Part shown: positions 8,934 to 17,139 of the stretch, one piece after another
Layout: the number at the start of each line of letters is the position of its first letter
How positions within the stretch are numbered: the stretch's first letter is position 1
NCBI GenBank assembly: GCA_024403055.1
Contig: JAKSSO010000005.1
Location: forward strand, 1-38,848
Source: Mogibacterium sp.
GTDB taxonomy: Bacteria; Bacillota; Clostridia; Peptostreptococcales; Anaerovoracaceae
Length of the DNA: 38,848 nucleotides
Direction of reading: 5' to 3'
Program-made: the position numbers and the translations under genes
The notes under the pieces: model-generated
Seen by the model: the letters and a program-made list of their open reading frames with translations, nothing else
The model's database searches: none
Told to the model about the DNA's origin: nothing

Positions 8934-9521
8934 ATGTCAAGAGAAAGAGGACCGGTACTGAAGAAGGCAAGAACTTATGGAATCGAGCCACAGTACCTCG
9001 GCGTAAACAAGAAATCCAAGAGACATCCAGCTCAGAGCCGTCGCAAGAAGAGCGAATACGGTGTTCAGCTGACAGAAAAGCAGAAGGTAAGATTCACATA
9101 CGGACTTTCCGAGACTCAGTTCAGAAACCTTTTCGAGAAGGCTTCAAAGAGAGCTGGCGGAGCTGGCGAGAATCTCCTTATCATGCTTGAGAGCAGACTT
9201 GATAACGTTGTATTCAGAATGGGCTTTGCAGCAACAAGAAGAGAAGCAAGACAGCTGGTTAACCACGGACACTTCCAGGTTAATGGCAAGAAGGCAGATA
9301 TTCCTTCAATGGAGCTTAAAGCAGGTGATGTTGTTTCTGTAAAGGCAAGATCACAGGCATCACCAAAGTTCAGTGAGCTTAAGGACATGATCATCACAAC
9401 TCCTGCATGGATTGATCTCAATCTGGACAAGTTTGAGGGAAAGATCACAAGACTTCCTGCACGCGAAGATATTGACCTCCCTATCGAGGAGCACTATATC
9501 GTCGAGTTCTACTCCAGATAA
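8934..9521 (+). CDS. rpsD: 30S ribosomal protein S4
   Basis: A 195-residue primary 16S rRNA-binding protein that nucleates the 5' domain of the 30S. The S4 RNA-binding domain is at about residues 88-150 (SRLDNVVFRMGFA, ARQLVNHGHFQVNGKK). The N-terminus lacks the zinc-knuckle cysteines found in some S4 proteins. In other bacteria S4 represses the alpha operon; here a structured linker follows directly before rpoA. Confidence 0.97.
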   Translation: MSRERGPVLKKARTYGIEPQYLGVNKKSKRHPAQSRRKKSEYGVQLTEKQKVRFTYGLSETQFRNLFEKASKRAGGAGENLLIMLESRLDNVVFRMGFAATRREARQLVNHGHFQVNGKKADIPSMELKAGDVVSVKARSQASPKFSELKDMIITTPAWIDLNLDKFEGKITRLPAREDIDLPIEEHYIVEFYSR

Positions 9522-9634
9522 TCCTACAGGCCGTATAATCGGCAAGCGCGGGTGTCAGTGCGGTCTTGATTTAAAGACCTATGACACAATAATTATTACC
9601 CACGTTACAATGTAGAATATACAGGAGGAAGAGG
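9522..9634 (+). promoter_or_regulatory. structured linker between rpsD and rpoA
   Basis: This 113-base gap contains a strong two-part hairpin: GTGTCA (9552-9557) pairs with TGACAC (9582-9587), and inside it GGTCTT (9562-9567) pairs with AAGACC (9574-9579). It is followed by AT-rich sequence with no clean T-run. A TATAAT hexamer sits at 9534-9539 without a good -35 partner. An attenuator, S4-binding site or processing site that sets rpoA level apart from the ribosomal genes would fit, but this is inference. Confidence 0.45.
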
Positions 9635-10582
9635 ATGATCGAGATTATTAAGCCTACTATTACTAAGGAAGTTGATTCAAACGGTCAGTATGGCAAATTC
9701 GTAATCGAGCCTCTCGAGAGAGGTTACGGAACAACACTTGGTAACTGCATGAGAAGAGTGCTCTTAAGCTCACTTCCTGGCGCAGCTATCACTTCAGTAA
9801 AGATCGATGGTATTCTCCATGAGTTTTCAACAATTCCGGGAGTTAAGGAAGATGTTACTGAAATCATTCTTAACCTTAAGAGACTTGCAGTCAAAATTGA
9901 CGGGGATGAGGACAAGAGAGCTATCATCAATGCCGTAGGACCTAAGGAAGTTACAGCAGCTGATATTATCGTTGATGCGGATACTGAAATCTTCAATCCT
10001 GACCTGCATATTGCAACACTTGCAGATAATGCAACACTGGTTATGGAGATGAATATTGCAACTGGCAAGGGTTACGTTCCTGCAGAGCAGAACAAGAACG
10101 AGGACACTCCTATTGCAGTTATCCCGGTAGACTCAATCTACACACCTGTTAAGAAGGTTAACTTCACGGTAGAGAACACAAGAGTAGGACAGATCACAGA
10201 TTACGACAGACTCGTTCTGGAGATCTGGACTGACGGTTCGATTACACCGGAAGAGGGCGTATCAATCGGCGCTAAAATCGTTCAGGAGCATCTTGAACTC
10301 TTTATTGGACTTGGTGATGACGTCAGTGAAATGAAGTTCATGACTGAGAAGGATGAGGATCGCAAGGAAAAAGCTCTTGTTATGGCAATCGAGGAACTCG
10401 AGTTGTCTGTACGTTCCTTCAACTGCCTTAAGAGGGCATCAATTAATACGGTTGAGGAGCTTACACAGCGCACTGAGGAGGACATGATGAAAGTCCGCAA
10501 TCTCGGAATGAAATCGCTGGTAGAAGTTAAGAACAAGCTGGCTGAATTGGGACTTTCCCTTAAGCCAGGTGATGACGAATAA
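9635..10582 (+). CDS. rpoA: DNA-directed RNA polymerase subunit alpha
   Basis: A 315-residue alpha subunit. The N-terminal dimerisation domain (about 1-230) contains [21 protein letters not shown], which contacts beta. The C-terminal domain (about 245-315) carries the DNA- and activator-binding helices around [27 protein letters not shown], split here by a normal linker. An AGGAGGAAGAGG site precedes the ATG. It sits between rpsD and rplQ as in most bacteria. Confidence 0.98.
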   Translation: MIEIIKPTITKEVDSNGQYGKFVIEPLERGYGTTLGNCMRRVLLSSLPGAAITSVKIDGILHEFSTIPGVKEDVTEIILNLKRLAVKIDGDEDKRAIINAVGPKEVTAADIIVDADTEIFNPDLHIATLADNATLVMEMNIATGKGYVPAEQNKNEDTPIAVIPVDSIYTPVKKVNFTVENTRVGQITDYDRLVLEIWTDGSITPEEGVSIGAKIVQEHLELFIGLGDDVSEMKFMTEKDEDRKEKALVMAIEELELSVRSFNCLKRASINTVEELTQRTEEDMMKVRNLGMKSLVEVKNKLAELGLSLKPGDDE

Positions 10583-10599
10583 TCGAAAGGAGTAGATTG

Positions 10600-10941
10600 A
10601 TGAAGGGTTATAGAAAGCTGGGCAGAAATTCTGCACATCGTAAATCTATGATGAGAAACCTGGTAACCGATCTTTTCAGAGAAGGCAGAATCACAACTAC
10701 AGAGATGAGAGCTAAGGAAGTAAAGCGTGAGGCTGAAAAGCTGATCACTGTTGCTAAGAAGGGCGACCTCCACGCAAGAAGACAGGTTCTTGCATATCTC
10801 TTCGATGAGGATGTTGTTACAAAGCTGTTCGATGAGATCGCACCGGGCTATGCTGATAGAAATGGTGGATACACAAGAATTCTGAAGCTTGGACCAAGAC
10901 AGGGAGACGCTGCAGAGGCAGTATTCCTGGAGCTGGTATAA
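10600..10941 (+). CDS. rplQ: 50S ribosomal protein L17
   Basis: A 113-residue L17 near the peptide-exit tunnel. [21 protein letters not shown] and [19 protein letters not shown] are family hallmarks. I choose ATG 10600 over TTG 10597 because it fits the family start and lies 7 bases after an AAAGGAG site. It is the last gene of the ribosomal cluster; a strong terminator follows 12 bases later. Confidence 0.97.
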   Translation: MKGYRKLGRNSAHRKSMMRNLVTDLFREGRITTTEMRAKEVKREAEKLITVAKKGDLHARRQVLAYLFDEDVVTKLFDEIAPGYADRNGGYTRILKLGPRQGDAAEAVFLELV

Positions 10942-10953
10942 GTTAAAGATATG

Positions 10954-10982
10954 AAAAGGAGTGAGGAATCACTCCTTTTTTT
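10954..10982 (+). terminator. intrinsic terminator of the ribosomal operon
   Basis: A perfect 11-bp stem, AAAAGGAGTGA with TCACTCCTTTT, capped by a GGAA tetraloop (GNRA class) and running straight into T's (to 10982). It lies 12 bases after the rplQ stop and ends the long ribosomal transcription unit before the SRP RNA promoter. Confidence 0.93.
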
Positions 10983-10995
10983 ATGCAAACAGTTA

Positions 10996-11004
10996 TGTTA
11001 TAAT
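10996..11004 (+). promoter_or_regulatory. extended -10 promoter of the SRP RNA
   Basis: TGT-TATAAT (10996-11004) is a perfect -10 hexamer with the TG extension. The -35 position falls in the terminator T-run and is poor, which an extended -10 can compensate for. The predicted start at about 11011 coincides with the first base of the RNA hairpin. Confidence 0.65.
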
Positions 11005-11010
11005 ACCTAA

Positions 11011-11157
11011 GTGCCGGCGGGTGATATGCAGTGCGTAGGGGTCCTGCGCAACAGGGCGCCGTGAACCATGTCAGGACCGAGAGGTAGCAGCATTAAGCGG
11101 TTAGCAATGTGTGCCGCAGATAAGCCTCTGCGTACTGCAGATCACCTGCCGGTCTTT
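11011..11157 (+). ncRNA. ffs: Signal recognition particle RNA (short, S-domain hairpin)
   Basis: RNA core of the SRP, which with Ffh targets ribosomes making membrane proteins. The apical helix 8 is recognisable: CATGTCAGGACC, a GAGA tetraloop, then GGTAGCAGCATTAAG, giving the symmetric-loop elements TCAGG and AGCA bound by the Ffh M domain. The flanks GTCCTGCGCAAC and GTGTGCCGCAG also match clostridial SRP RNAs. The two ends pair over about 24 bp (from 11013 with the segment ending at 11152), with TTTT at 11154-11157. I see no Alu-domain sequence, so the RNA appears to be about 147 nt. Confidence 0.88.
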
Positions 11158-11254
11158 TACGTTATGAACGAAGAGAACAAGCACCGTTGCGTCGCCGCAG
11201 CGAGGCGCGAGCCGTACTCTTCAGGGAGCCTTCTGCACCCACTAAGGAGACAAA
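11158..11254 (+). other. dnaX leader region with possible hairpin
   Basis: The 97 bases between the SRP RNA and dnaX hold a possible stem, GAAGAG (11170-11175) with CTCTTC (11217-11222), enclosing a GC-rich imperfect hairpin. An AAGGAGA ribosome binding site precedes dnaX. Termination after the SRP RNA is probably weak (only four T's), so this may be the leader of a read-through transcript. Confidence 0.35.
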
Positions 11255-12937
11255 ATGCAGTTAGCACTATACAGGGCAGAGCGCCCGGAAGTTTTTGAAG
11301 ATATTATCGGTCAGAAGCAGATCGTCAGGATCCTTCAGAACCAGATCAGGACCGGCACTGTAAGCCAGGCCTATCTTTTTGCGGGTACGAGAGGTACAGG
11401 CAAGACAACTACTGCACGTCTTCTTGCCAAAGCTGTTAACTGCCTGAATGCCGAGCAGAATGCTGAAGGCGGATATGAAGGCAGGGATGGAGCTGTTCCG
11501 TGCGGTTGCTGTGATAACTGCGAGGCTATACGCGAGGGCAAGTTCGTCGATGTTATCGAGCTCGATGCTGCCAGCAACAATGGCGTAGACGATATTCGTG
11601 CAATTACCGACCTTGTTAAATATCCTCCGACAATAGGAAGATATAAGGTATTCATCATAGACGAGGTACACATGCTGACTCAGGGAGCAGAGAATGCTTT
11701 CCTGAAGACACTGGAGGAACCGCCAGAGTATGCTATTTTCATTCTGGCAACTACAGATCCGGAGAAGGTAAGACAGACCATCAAATCCAGATGCATGCAG
11801 CTCAATTTCAAGAGAGTTTCCGAGTCAGATCTTCTTGCAGGAATGAGACGCATATGCGAGAAGAAGGAAGTAGAAGCGAGCGATGATGCACTTATCACAA
11901 TTGCTTCCAAGGCCGATGGATCTGTTCGTGATGCGCTCAGCATTCTTGAGCAGTGCATGGCAGCCGGAGACAAGAGCCTCGACAAGTCAATGGTCCTTGA
12001 ATATACCGGATCGGCAGGCGAAGATTTCTATCTTGCTGTAACCAAAGAAGTTCAGTCGGGTAATCTTGGCAAGGCACTCGTATATATCGACGAGATCATC
12101 AAGCGCGGCAAGGATGCCAAACAGATACTCAAGGATTGGCTGGAGCATTACCGCAATCTGATGATAGTAAAATACGTCAGCAGGCCTGAAAGAATAGTCA
12201 GTGCTTCATCCGAGAACATTGCAAGACTCAAGGCTCAGGCAGACGGAATGGACAGCAGATGCATCGAGAGAGCGATCAGGCTTATTTCGGAGTACATTAA
12301 TATAGGAAGATATTCAGATCGCCCGAGAATACTGCTGGAGACAGTCGCAGTAAGACTGGCAGGTATCGGAGAAGGCGCTGAGGTCGGCATGAGCGAGATA
12401 GGCACAAGGGCTACAGTGAACAGAACGGCCAAAGCGAGCGTCGGGGCGGCCACGCAGGCGAAGACCAGGGTTGAGAATAAGGCTGCTGCAGAGCCTGATG
12501 CTGATGTCGTGATGACGGATGAACCTGCGGACGTACCGATGTCGGCAGGAACTGCCGGCGACGCCGACGACATGTGGGATAGAATAGTTCGGGAGATATC
12601 GAAAGACGACACCAGCTTTGGTATCATGGTCGGAAAGCATTCGATAGCAGAGAGCTATGTGAATGGAGAGCTGACCATACGCATCAAGAAAAATAAGATG
12701 AGCATTGCAGATCAGAAACGCGATGAAATATCATCTGTAGCAAAAAAACTGTACGGACAGAGCACGGTTGTTACACTGAAAGCCGGTGATATTCTTGCGA
12801 TTGAGAGAGGCATTGCACCGGAAGCATCAGAGGCGGAAACAAACGCTGTTCTGGATGAGGATGCAATGGTAAGCGAACTCACCGATGATCTGAGCAAGCT
12901 CTTTGGAATGAATATTGATGTAATAGATAATAAATAG
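11255..12937 (+). CDS. dnaX: DNA polymerase III subunits gamma/tau (clamp loader)
   Basis: ATPase of the replicative clamp loader, 560 residues. The AAA+ module has Walker A GTRGTGKT (44-51), a zinc module with C64, C83, C86 and C89 (C85 is also nearby), Walker B/DEVH (135-138) and the arginine-finger SRC near 178-180. Collar domain III follows to about residue 365. The remainder is a low-complexity Ala/Val/Asp linker (about 380-450) and a tau-like C-terminal domain. An A AAA AAA run in frame at 12742-12748 could allow -1 slippage near residue 497. SRP RNA-dnaX-ybaB-recR is a classic Firmicute order. Confidence 0.97.
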   Translation: MQLALYRAERPEVFEDIIGQKQIVRILQNQIRTGTVSQAYLFAGTRGTGKTTTARLLAKAVNCLNAEQNAEGGYEGRDGAVPCGCCDNCEAIREGKFVDVIELDAASNNGVDDIRAITDLVKYPPTIGRYKVFIIDEVHMLTQGAENAFLKTLEEPPEYAIFILATTDPEKVRQTIKSRCMQLNFKRVSESDLLAGMRRICEKKEVEASDDALITIASKADGSVRDALSILEQCMAAGDKSLDKSMVLEYTGSAGEDFYLAVTKEVQSGNLGKALVYIDEIIKRGKDAKQILKDWLEHYRNLMIVKYVSRPERIVSASSENIARLKAQADGMDSRCIERAIRLISEYINIGRYSDRPRILLETVAVRLAGIGEGAEVGMSEIGTRATVNRTAKASVGAATQAKTRVENKAAAEPDADVVMTDEPADVPMSAGTAGDADDMWDRIVREISKDDTSFGIMVGKHSIAESYVNGELTIRIKKNKMSIADQKRDEISSVAKKLYGQSTVVTLKAGDILAIERGIAPEASEAETNAVLDEDAMVSELTDDLSKLFGMNIDVIDNK

Positions 12938-12955
12938 TCCTATAAGGAGGAAGTA

Positions 12956-13333
12956 ATGGGTAAAGGAATGAAGGCCGGAAAGAAGCCTAAGAGCAGACCA
13001 AGTGGCGGAGACATGCAGAAGCAGCTCAAACAGCTCCAGGCAATGCAGGCAGAGATGGAAGCAACACAGGCAGCTCTTGGGGAAAAGGAACTGACTACAA
13101 CTGCAGGTGGCGGAGCTGTTGAAGTTACCGTAAACGGAAACAAAGAAATAACCAAGCTGGTGATCGACAGGGACGTAGTTGATCCTGATGATGTGGAAAT
13201 GCTGCAGGATCTTGTAATGGCGGCTGTAAACGAAGCAATGAGACAGATGGACGAACTTGCTGAGCAGGAGATGAGCAAAGTTACAGGCGGACTTGGTGGT
13301 CTTGGCGGCGGACTTGGTATTCCGGGATTTTAA
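12956..13333 (+). CDS. YbaB/EbfC-family nucleoid-associated protein
   Basis: A 125-residue protein of the YbaB/EbfC family, small dimeric DNA-binding proteins encoded next to dnaX and recR across bacteria. The core has [20 protein letters not shown] (long helix) and the [21 protein letters not shown] strand segment. The N-terminal 20 residues are Lys/Gly-rich and the C-terminus is Gly-rich ([15 protein letters not shown]). The stop overlaps the recR start by one base, so the two are translationally coupled. Confidence 0.94.
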   Translation: MGKGMKAGKKPKSRPSGGDMQKQLKQLQAMQAEMEATQAALGEKELTTTAGGGAVEVTVNGNKEITKLVIDRDVVDPDDVEMLQDLVMAAVNEAMRQMDELAEQEMSKVTGGLGGLGGGLGIPGF

Positions 13334-13935
13334 TGAGACAATATCCACGACCATTAAACAAGTTAATCAATGAGCTGTCCAAATTACCGGGCATCGGAGG
13401 AAAAACAGCGCAGCGTCTGGCTTTTCACATCCTCAGTCTTACGGACAAGGAGGCCGGCGATCTTGCTGAGTCTATAATGCAGGCTAAGAATAACTTGCAT
13501 TATTGTTCTGTCTGCGGAAATCTGACTGATACCGATCCATGCCGCATATGTGCTGACAAAGAAAGAGACAACAGCATTATCTGTATTGTCGAAACGCCTC
13601 AGGATGTCATGGCCATGGAACGCATACGCGAATTCAACGGACTGTATCATGTTCTGCATGGAGCTATTTCTCCGGTCGAAGGCATAGGACCTAACGATAT
13701 CAATCTTAAGTCTCTGATAACACGACTTCAGGGAAATGATGATATCAAGGAGATCATCATTGCAACTAATCCGAATATTGAAGGAGAGGCAACAGCAATG
13801 TATATTTCAAGACTCATTAAACCTTCGGGTATCAAAGTGACCAGAATAGCACACGGCATACCGGTAGGTGGTGATCTTGAATATGCAGATGAGGTCACAC
13901 TGCTGAAGGCAATAGAAGGCAGAAGGGAATTATAA
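13333..13935 (+). CDS. recR: Recombination mediator protein RecR
   Basis: Works with RecO and RecF to load RecA at single-strand gaps. The 200-residue protein has an N-terminal helix-hairpin-helix ([16 protein letters not shown]), a C4 zinc finger (C58, C61, C70, C73) and a Toprim domain from about residue 80 ([14 protein letters not shown], then [14 protein letters not shown]). The length is standard. Start ATG overlaps the ybaB stop (TAATG). Confidence 0.98.
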   Translation: MRQYPRPLNKLINELSKLPGIGGKTAQRLAFHILSLTDKEAGDLAESIMQAKNNLHYCSVCGNLTDTDPCRICADKERDNSIICIVETPQDVMAMERIREFNGLYHVLHGAISPVEGIGPNDINLKSLITRLQGNDDIKEIIIATNPNIEGEATAMYISRLIKPSGIKVTRIAHGIPVGGDLEYADEVTLLKAIEGRREL

Positions 13936-13953
13936 GAGCGTAGCTGTATTAGC

Positions 13954-14009
13954 AAAAAAAGCCCTCGGATATGAAGTGTAACGTGAAATGCACACTTCGT
14001 TCCGAGGGC
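13954..14009 (-). terminator. intrinsic terminator for the YbaK-type gene (perhaps bidirectional)
   Basis: Outer stem GCCCTCGGA (13961-13969) pairs with TCCGAGGGC (14001-14009) and inner stem GAAGTGT (13973-13979) with ACACTTC (13992-13998). Seven A's on the left (13954-13960) become a T-run on the minus strand, so it best serves the leftward gene. On the plus strand only a weak AT-rich tail follows, but it may also slow transcription out of recR. Confidence 0.8.
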
Positions 14010-14025
14010 ATCTATATTTTCAGCA

Positions 14026-14505
14026 TTATTCCTCCGGCAGTTTGGTCACATCGATCCAGCTTTCGGCGCCGGATATGGTGAAGATCTCATCCAGAGTCAG
14101 TTCAATGGCACTGTTGTCAGAACCACATGCAGGGAAAACTGTCTCAAAACGCTTCATGGAATCATCGCAGAATATCCTTACGTCATCTCTTGATACACCG
14201 AATGCGCATACGCCTCCGATCTCGTGATTGGTATATTCAACGACCTCCTCCGGTGTCAGCATTTTAGCCTTCTCGCCGAATTCCTGCTTGTATTTCTTAT
14301 TATCGATCTTGGCATCTCCTGCCATCTGAATAAGTATGCCGGTGCCATCCTTGAGTTTGAAGCTCAGGGTCTTGCAGATACGTGCACCCTCAACACCAAC
14401 TGCTATGGCTGCAAGTTCGACCGTAGCACTTGATACATCAAATTCCATTATCCTATCTTCTACACCGAACTTTTCAAGGTGCTTTCTTGCAATAGTTATA
14501 GACAT
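14026..14505 (-). CDS. YbaK/ProX-type aminoacyl-tRNA deacylase
   Basis: A 159-residue single-domain protein of the YbaK/EbsC/prolyl-tRNA editing-domain family, which hydrolyses mischarged tRNAs such as Cys- or Ala-tRNA(Pro). Visible family segments are ARICKTLSFKLKDGTGILIQMAGD (with the conserved lysine of the editing pocket), the KMLTPEEVVEYTNHEIGGVCAFG region and DEIFTISG near the C-terminus. A GGAGGGAGT site precedes the ATG closely. The exact tRNA substrate cannot be read from sequence. It is monocistronic between convergent recR and the divergent ABC transporter. Confidence 0.88.
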   Translation of the reverse strand: MSITIARKHLEKFGVEDRIMEFDVSSATVELAAIAVGVEGARICKTLSFKLKDGTGILIQMAGDAKIDNKKYKQEFGEKAKMLTPEEVVEYTNHEIGGVCAFGVSRDDVRIFCDDSMKRFETVFPACGSDNSAIELTLDEIFTISGAESWIDVTKLPEE

Positions 14506-14836
14506 ACTCCCTCCAACGTATAATAAACAGATTTTACTATCGGACTTATATGAATGTGATCATGATAATCCTCATAGCAGGGTCCGAGTAATGTGTAAAT
14601 TATAATGCTTTATCAGGAAAACAGGCAAGTAGAAAGAAATAAAAATAAACATAAAAAAAATATGAAAATTAATGTTGACACATGTATAAGCGCGTGCTAT
14701 TATATCAGTGTCAATTTAGCACTTTAGTACGATAAAGCGATAAAACACAAAAGCGCATTACAACTAAAGAAAACATTAAACAAGCACGACAAAGTGCCGG
14801 ATAGATACCAATTAGAAAAAAGGAAAGGAACAAAAA
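14506..14836. other. AT-rich divergent intergenic region
   Basis: This 331-base gap has no convincing gene. It separates the YbaK-type gene (leftward) from the amino-acid transporter (rightward). It holds the transporter promoter at 14675-14703, preceded by A-rich sequence that could act as an UP-element, and a leader of about 125 bases. In the leader GCACTTT (near 14719) can pair with AAAGTGC (near 14791); no known riboswitch consensus was recognised. Confidence 0.5.
14675..14703 (+). promoter_or_regulatory. sigma-A promoter of the amino-acid ABC transporter
   Basis: A perfect -35 TTGACA (14675-14680), a 17-base spacer and -10 TATTAT (14698-14703) with a TG extension just before it. Start is expected near 14711, giving a leader of about 125 bases. 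The sequence upstream is rich in A-runs. This is the best housekeeping promoter in the window. Confidence 0.85.
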
Positions 14837-15640
14837 ATGAAAAAGAAATTATTTGCACTCTTTATGGCATTGACAGTAATGCTCACAATGGGATTATTCA
14901 CAGCATGTGGTGAGACAGAAGAATCCGGTGATGTAACATTCACAATGGGAATCGACGCAGAATACCCACCATTCAGCTATATCGGAGATGACGGCGAATA
15001 CACAGGGTTCGACGTAGAAGTATGCAAGGCAGCTTGCGAGAAGCTCGGATGGAACTTCGAAGTATTCGGAGTAAACTGGGACGAGAAGCTGGTTCAGCTT
15101 GATGCAGACGAATGTGACTGCGTATGGTCAGGAATGACGATCCTTGATTCCATGAAGGAAGCAGGATATGTTATCTCAAAGCCATACTATGACAACACTC
15201 AGGTATTCCTTGTTAAGGAAGGCAGCGGCATTGCTTCTTCGAAGGACGTTGCAGGCAAGACAGTAGCAGTTCAGCTCGGCACTTCCGGAGAAGCTCTTCT
15301 CGCAGAGGACGGAGACCTGGCAGACATGGCAAAGACTTTCGGAGATCTGATCACTTGTGACAGCTTCCTTAAGTGCTTCACAGAGCTTGACAGCGGTGCA
15401 GTTGATGCAGTATTTGTAGACGCTCCTGTAGCTAAGGCTTATGCAGAGGAAAACGAGGGATTCGTTATCATCGACGAACAGCTTGGTGCTGAGCAGTACG
15501 GAATCGCTTTCAGAGCAGACGATCAGGAAATGTGCGATGCTATTGAAGGTGCAGTAGCAGAACTTGTTGAGGACGGAACTTATGCTAAGATCGCTGAGAA
15601 ATATCCTGACATCGTTAACAACCTCCTGTTCTTACAGTAA
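14837..15640 (+). CDS. Polar amino-acid ABC transporter, substrate-binding lipoprotein
   Basis: Extracellular receptor of a polar amino-acid importer, 267 residues. It has a lipoprotein signal peptide with a positive start (MKKK), a hydrophobic core and the lipobox FTAC with lipidated C24. The mature part is a SBP_bac_3 domain: FTMGIDAEYPPFSYIGDDGEY, then TGFDVEVC, SGMTILDSMKEAGYVIS, and GTSGEALL, which form the ligand cleft. It is monocistronically well placed to be the most abundant product, with a hairpin separating it from the permease. The ligand (for example glutamine, cystine, histidine or arginine) cannot be assigned. Confidence 0.93.
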   Translation: MKKKLFALFMALTVMLTMGLFTACGETEESGDVTFTMGIDAEYPPFSYIGDDGEYTGFDVEVCKAACEKLGWNFEVFGVNWDEKLVQLDADECDCVWSGMTILDSMKEAGYVISKPYYDNTQVFLVKEGSGIASSKDVAGKTVAVQLGTSGEALLAEDGDLADMAKTFGDLITCDSFLKCFTELDSGAVDAVFVDAPVAKAYAEENEGFVIIDEQLGAEQYGIAFRADDQEMCDAIEGAVAELVEDGTYAKIAEKYPDIVNNLLFLQ

Positions 15641-15691
15641 TAGCTGAAGGTAAACGACAAGAATTAAAACGAATGTAACACAATAGACAGA

Positions 15692-15730
15692 CCTGAACCC
15701 CGGGCACATGAATGTGTGCCCGGGTTCGGG
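15692..15730 (+). promoter_or_regulatory. stable intercistronic hairpin between receptor and permease genes
   Basis: A GC-rich stem of about 16 bp with one bulged C. GGGCACA (15702-15708) pairs with TGTGCCC (15715-15721), and the flanking CCTGAA...CCC pairs with GGGTTCGGG (ends at 15730). It is followed by GCGTATT and not by a T-run. It probably protects the receptor mRNA from 3' decay or partly terminates, which would make receptor exceed permease. The function is inferred from position. Confidence 0.6.
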
Positions 15731-15751
15731 CGTATTAAAAAGGCGGAATCC

Positions 15752-16399
15752 ATGTCACTTACAACAATGATACTTAAAATGGGCGAGGGTCTCGGAAACA
15801 CCTGCTCGATCTTTATCTTAACACTTTTGTTCTCTCTACCACTTGGTCTGGTAGTGGCCCTGCTCAGAATGAACAAGAGCAAAATAATATCAGGAATAAC
15901 ACGTTTCTTTATTTCAGTACTCAGAGGAACCCCTCTCATGCTGCAGCTGATTGCAGTAACTTACGGACCATACTATCTGTTTGGCCTTACGGTATCCAAG
16001 AACAAGCTGATACCCGTAGTAATTGCGTTTGCCATCAACTACGCAGCATACTTTGCAGAGATTTACCGTGGCGGTATCGAATCCATTCCTCAGGGTCAGT
16101 ATGAAGCAGCGAAAGTCCTCGGATACAATAAGGTACAGACTTTCTTCAGAATAATACTGCCGCAGGTCATCAAGAGAATAATGCCGAGTGTGACCAATGA
16201 GATCGTTACACTCGTTAAAGATACGTCTCTGGCGTTCACAGTTTCTTTCCAGGAGATGTTCACTATAGGCAAGCAGATCGCAAATTCACAGACAAGTTTC
16301 ATGCCGTTCCTTGTTGCCGGAGTCTTCTACTACATAATGAATGCAGTGGTCGACTACGGAATGGGCAAGGTCGAAGGCAAGCTTGATTATTACAAGTAG
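15752..16399 (+). CDS. Amino-acid ABC transporter permease (HisM/GlnP family)
   Basis: Membrane subunit, 215 residues with about five helices. The cytosolic EAA loop, YEAAKVLGYNKVQTFFRIILPQ-like (split here at residue ~122-143), couples to the ATPase. An in-frame GTG at 15716 lies inside the hairpin and has no ribosome binding site; I choose ATG 15752 (MSLTTMILKMGEG), after an AGGCGGA site. N-terminal TCSIFILTLLFSLPLG is typical of the His/Glu/Gln/Arg/opine family. It stands between the receptor and ATPase genes of the same system. Confidence 0.93.
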   Translation: MSLTTMILKMGEGLGNTCSIFILTLLFSLPLGLVVALLRMNKSKIISGITRFFISVLRGTPLMLQLIAVTYGPYYLFGLTVSKNKLIPVVIAFAINYAAYFAEIYRGGIESIPQGQYEAAKVLGYNKVQTFFRIILPQVIKRIMPSVTNEIVTLVKDTSLAFTVSFQEMFTIGKQIANSQTSFMPFLVAGVFYYIMNAVVDYGMGKVEGKLDYYK

Positions 16400-16408
16400 G
16401 AGGACATC

Positions 16409-17098
16409 ATGATACTGGAAATGAATAATATCAAAAAATCCTTCGGCGAACTTGAAGTCCTGAAGGACATCAGCGTATGCGTAGATAAAGGTGAGATCGT
16501 TTCGATAATCGGACCTTCGGGCTCGGGCAAATCGACTCTGCTGAGATGTGCGACAGATCTCGAGACTCCGGACAGTGGAGAGATAAAGTATGAGGACGGA
16601 GCAAGCTTTGGACTGGTATTCCAGAACTTTAATCTGTTCCCTCACTATAGCGTACTGCAGAATGTCATGGATGCACCTGTCAAGGTAATGAAGAAGGATA
16701 AGGCAACAGCTAAGGAAGAAGCGCTGAAATGGCTGGACAAGATGGGCCTCAAGGACAGGGCCGATGCATATCCTTACCAGCTTTCCGGCGGTCAGCAACA
16801 GAGAGTTGCGATCGCAAGAGCGCTGGCAAAGGATCCGGATATATTATTTTTTGACGAGCCAACTTCCGCACTGGACCCTGAGCTGACAGGCGAAGTACTC
16901 AAGGTCATCAAGTCACTGGCGGATCTCCATATTGCGATGGTTATCGTAACCCACGAGATGGCATTTGCCAAGGACATAAGCGACAGAGTCATTTTCATGG
17001 ACAAGGGTGTGATCGTAGATCAGGGAACACCTGAAGAAGTATTCAGCTCGACCAACAAGAGAACACAGGACTTCCTTGGAAGATACAACAATATTTAA
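16409..17098 (+). CDS. Amino-acid ABC transporter ATP-binding protein (GlnQ family)
   Basis: Energises the importer, 229 residues. Walker [10 protein letters not shown] (35-43), Q-loop FQNFNLF (Q72), ABC signature LSGGQ (125-129), Walker B with D149-E150, and the switch histidine in VTHEMAFA are present. It is about 10-15 residues shorter than most GlnQ proteins: the segment before the Q-loop ([17 protein letters not shown]) lacks the usual insertion between the Walker A helix and the Q-loop. The motifs are intact, so I expect it to be functional. A bidirectional terminator follows. Confidence 0.95.
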   Translation: MILEMNNIKKSFGELEVLKDISVCVDKGEIVSIIGPSGSGKSTLLRCATDLETPDSGEIKYEDGASFGLVFQNFNLFPHYSVLQNVMDAPVKVMKKDKATAKEEALKWLDKMGLKDRADAYPYQLSGGQQQRVAIARALAKDPDILFFDEPTSALDPELTGEVLKVIKSLADLHIAMVIVTHEMAFAKDISDRVIFMDKGVIVDQGTPEEVFSSTNKRTQDFLGRYNNI

Positions 17099-17106
17099 AA
17101 AATGAA

Positions 17107-17139
17107 AAATCGGGGGAGCATTTCCTCCGATTTATTTTT
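17107..17139. terminator. shared terminator of the ABC operon and the convergent racemase-like gene
   Basis: An 11-bp stem with one G-U pair, AAATCGGGGGA (17107-17117) with TCCTCCGATTT (17123-17133). T-rich sequence follows on the plus strand and an A-run (T-run on the minus strand) precedes it. It lies between convergent genes and overlaps the last codon of the leftward one, so it can serve both. Confidence 0.82.

Noticed and set aside
11068..11298. 76-residue plus-strand frame across the SRP RNA
   Set aside because: Covers the conserved SRP RNA core and the dnaX start; no ribosome binding site. The sequence is explained by the RNA.
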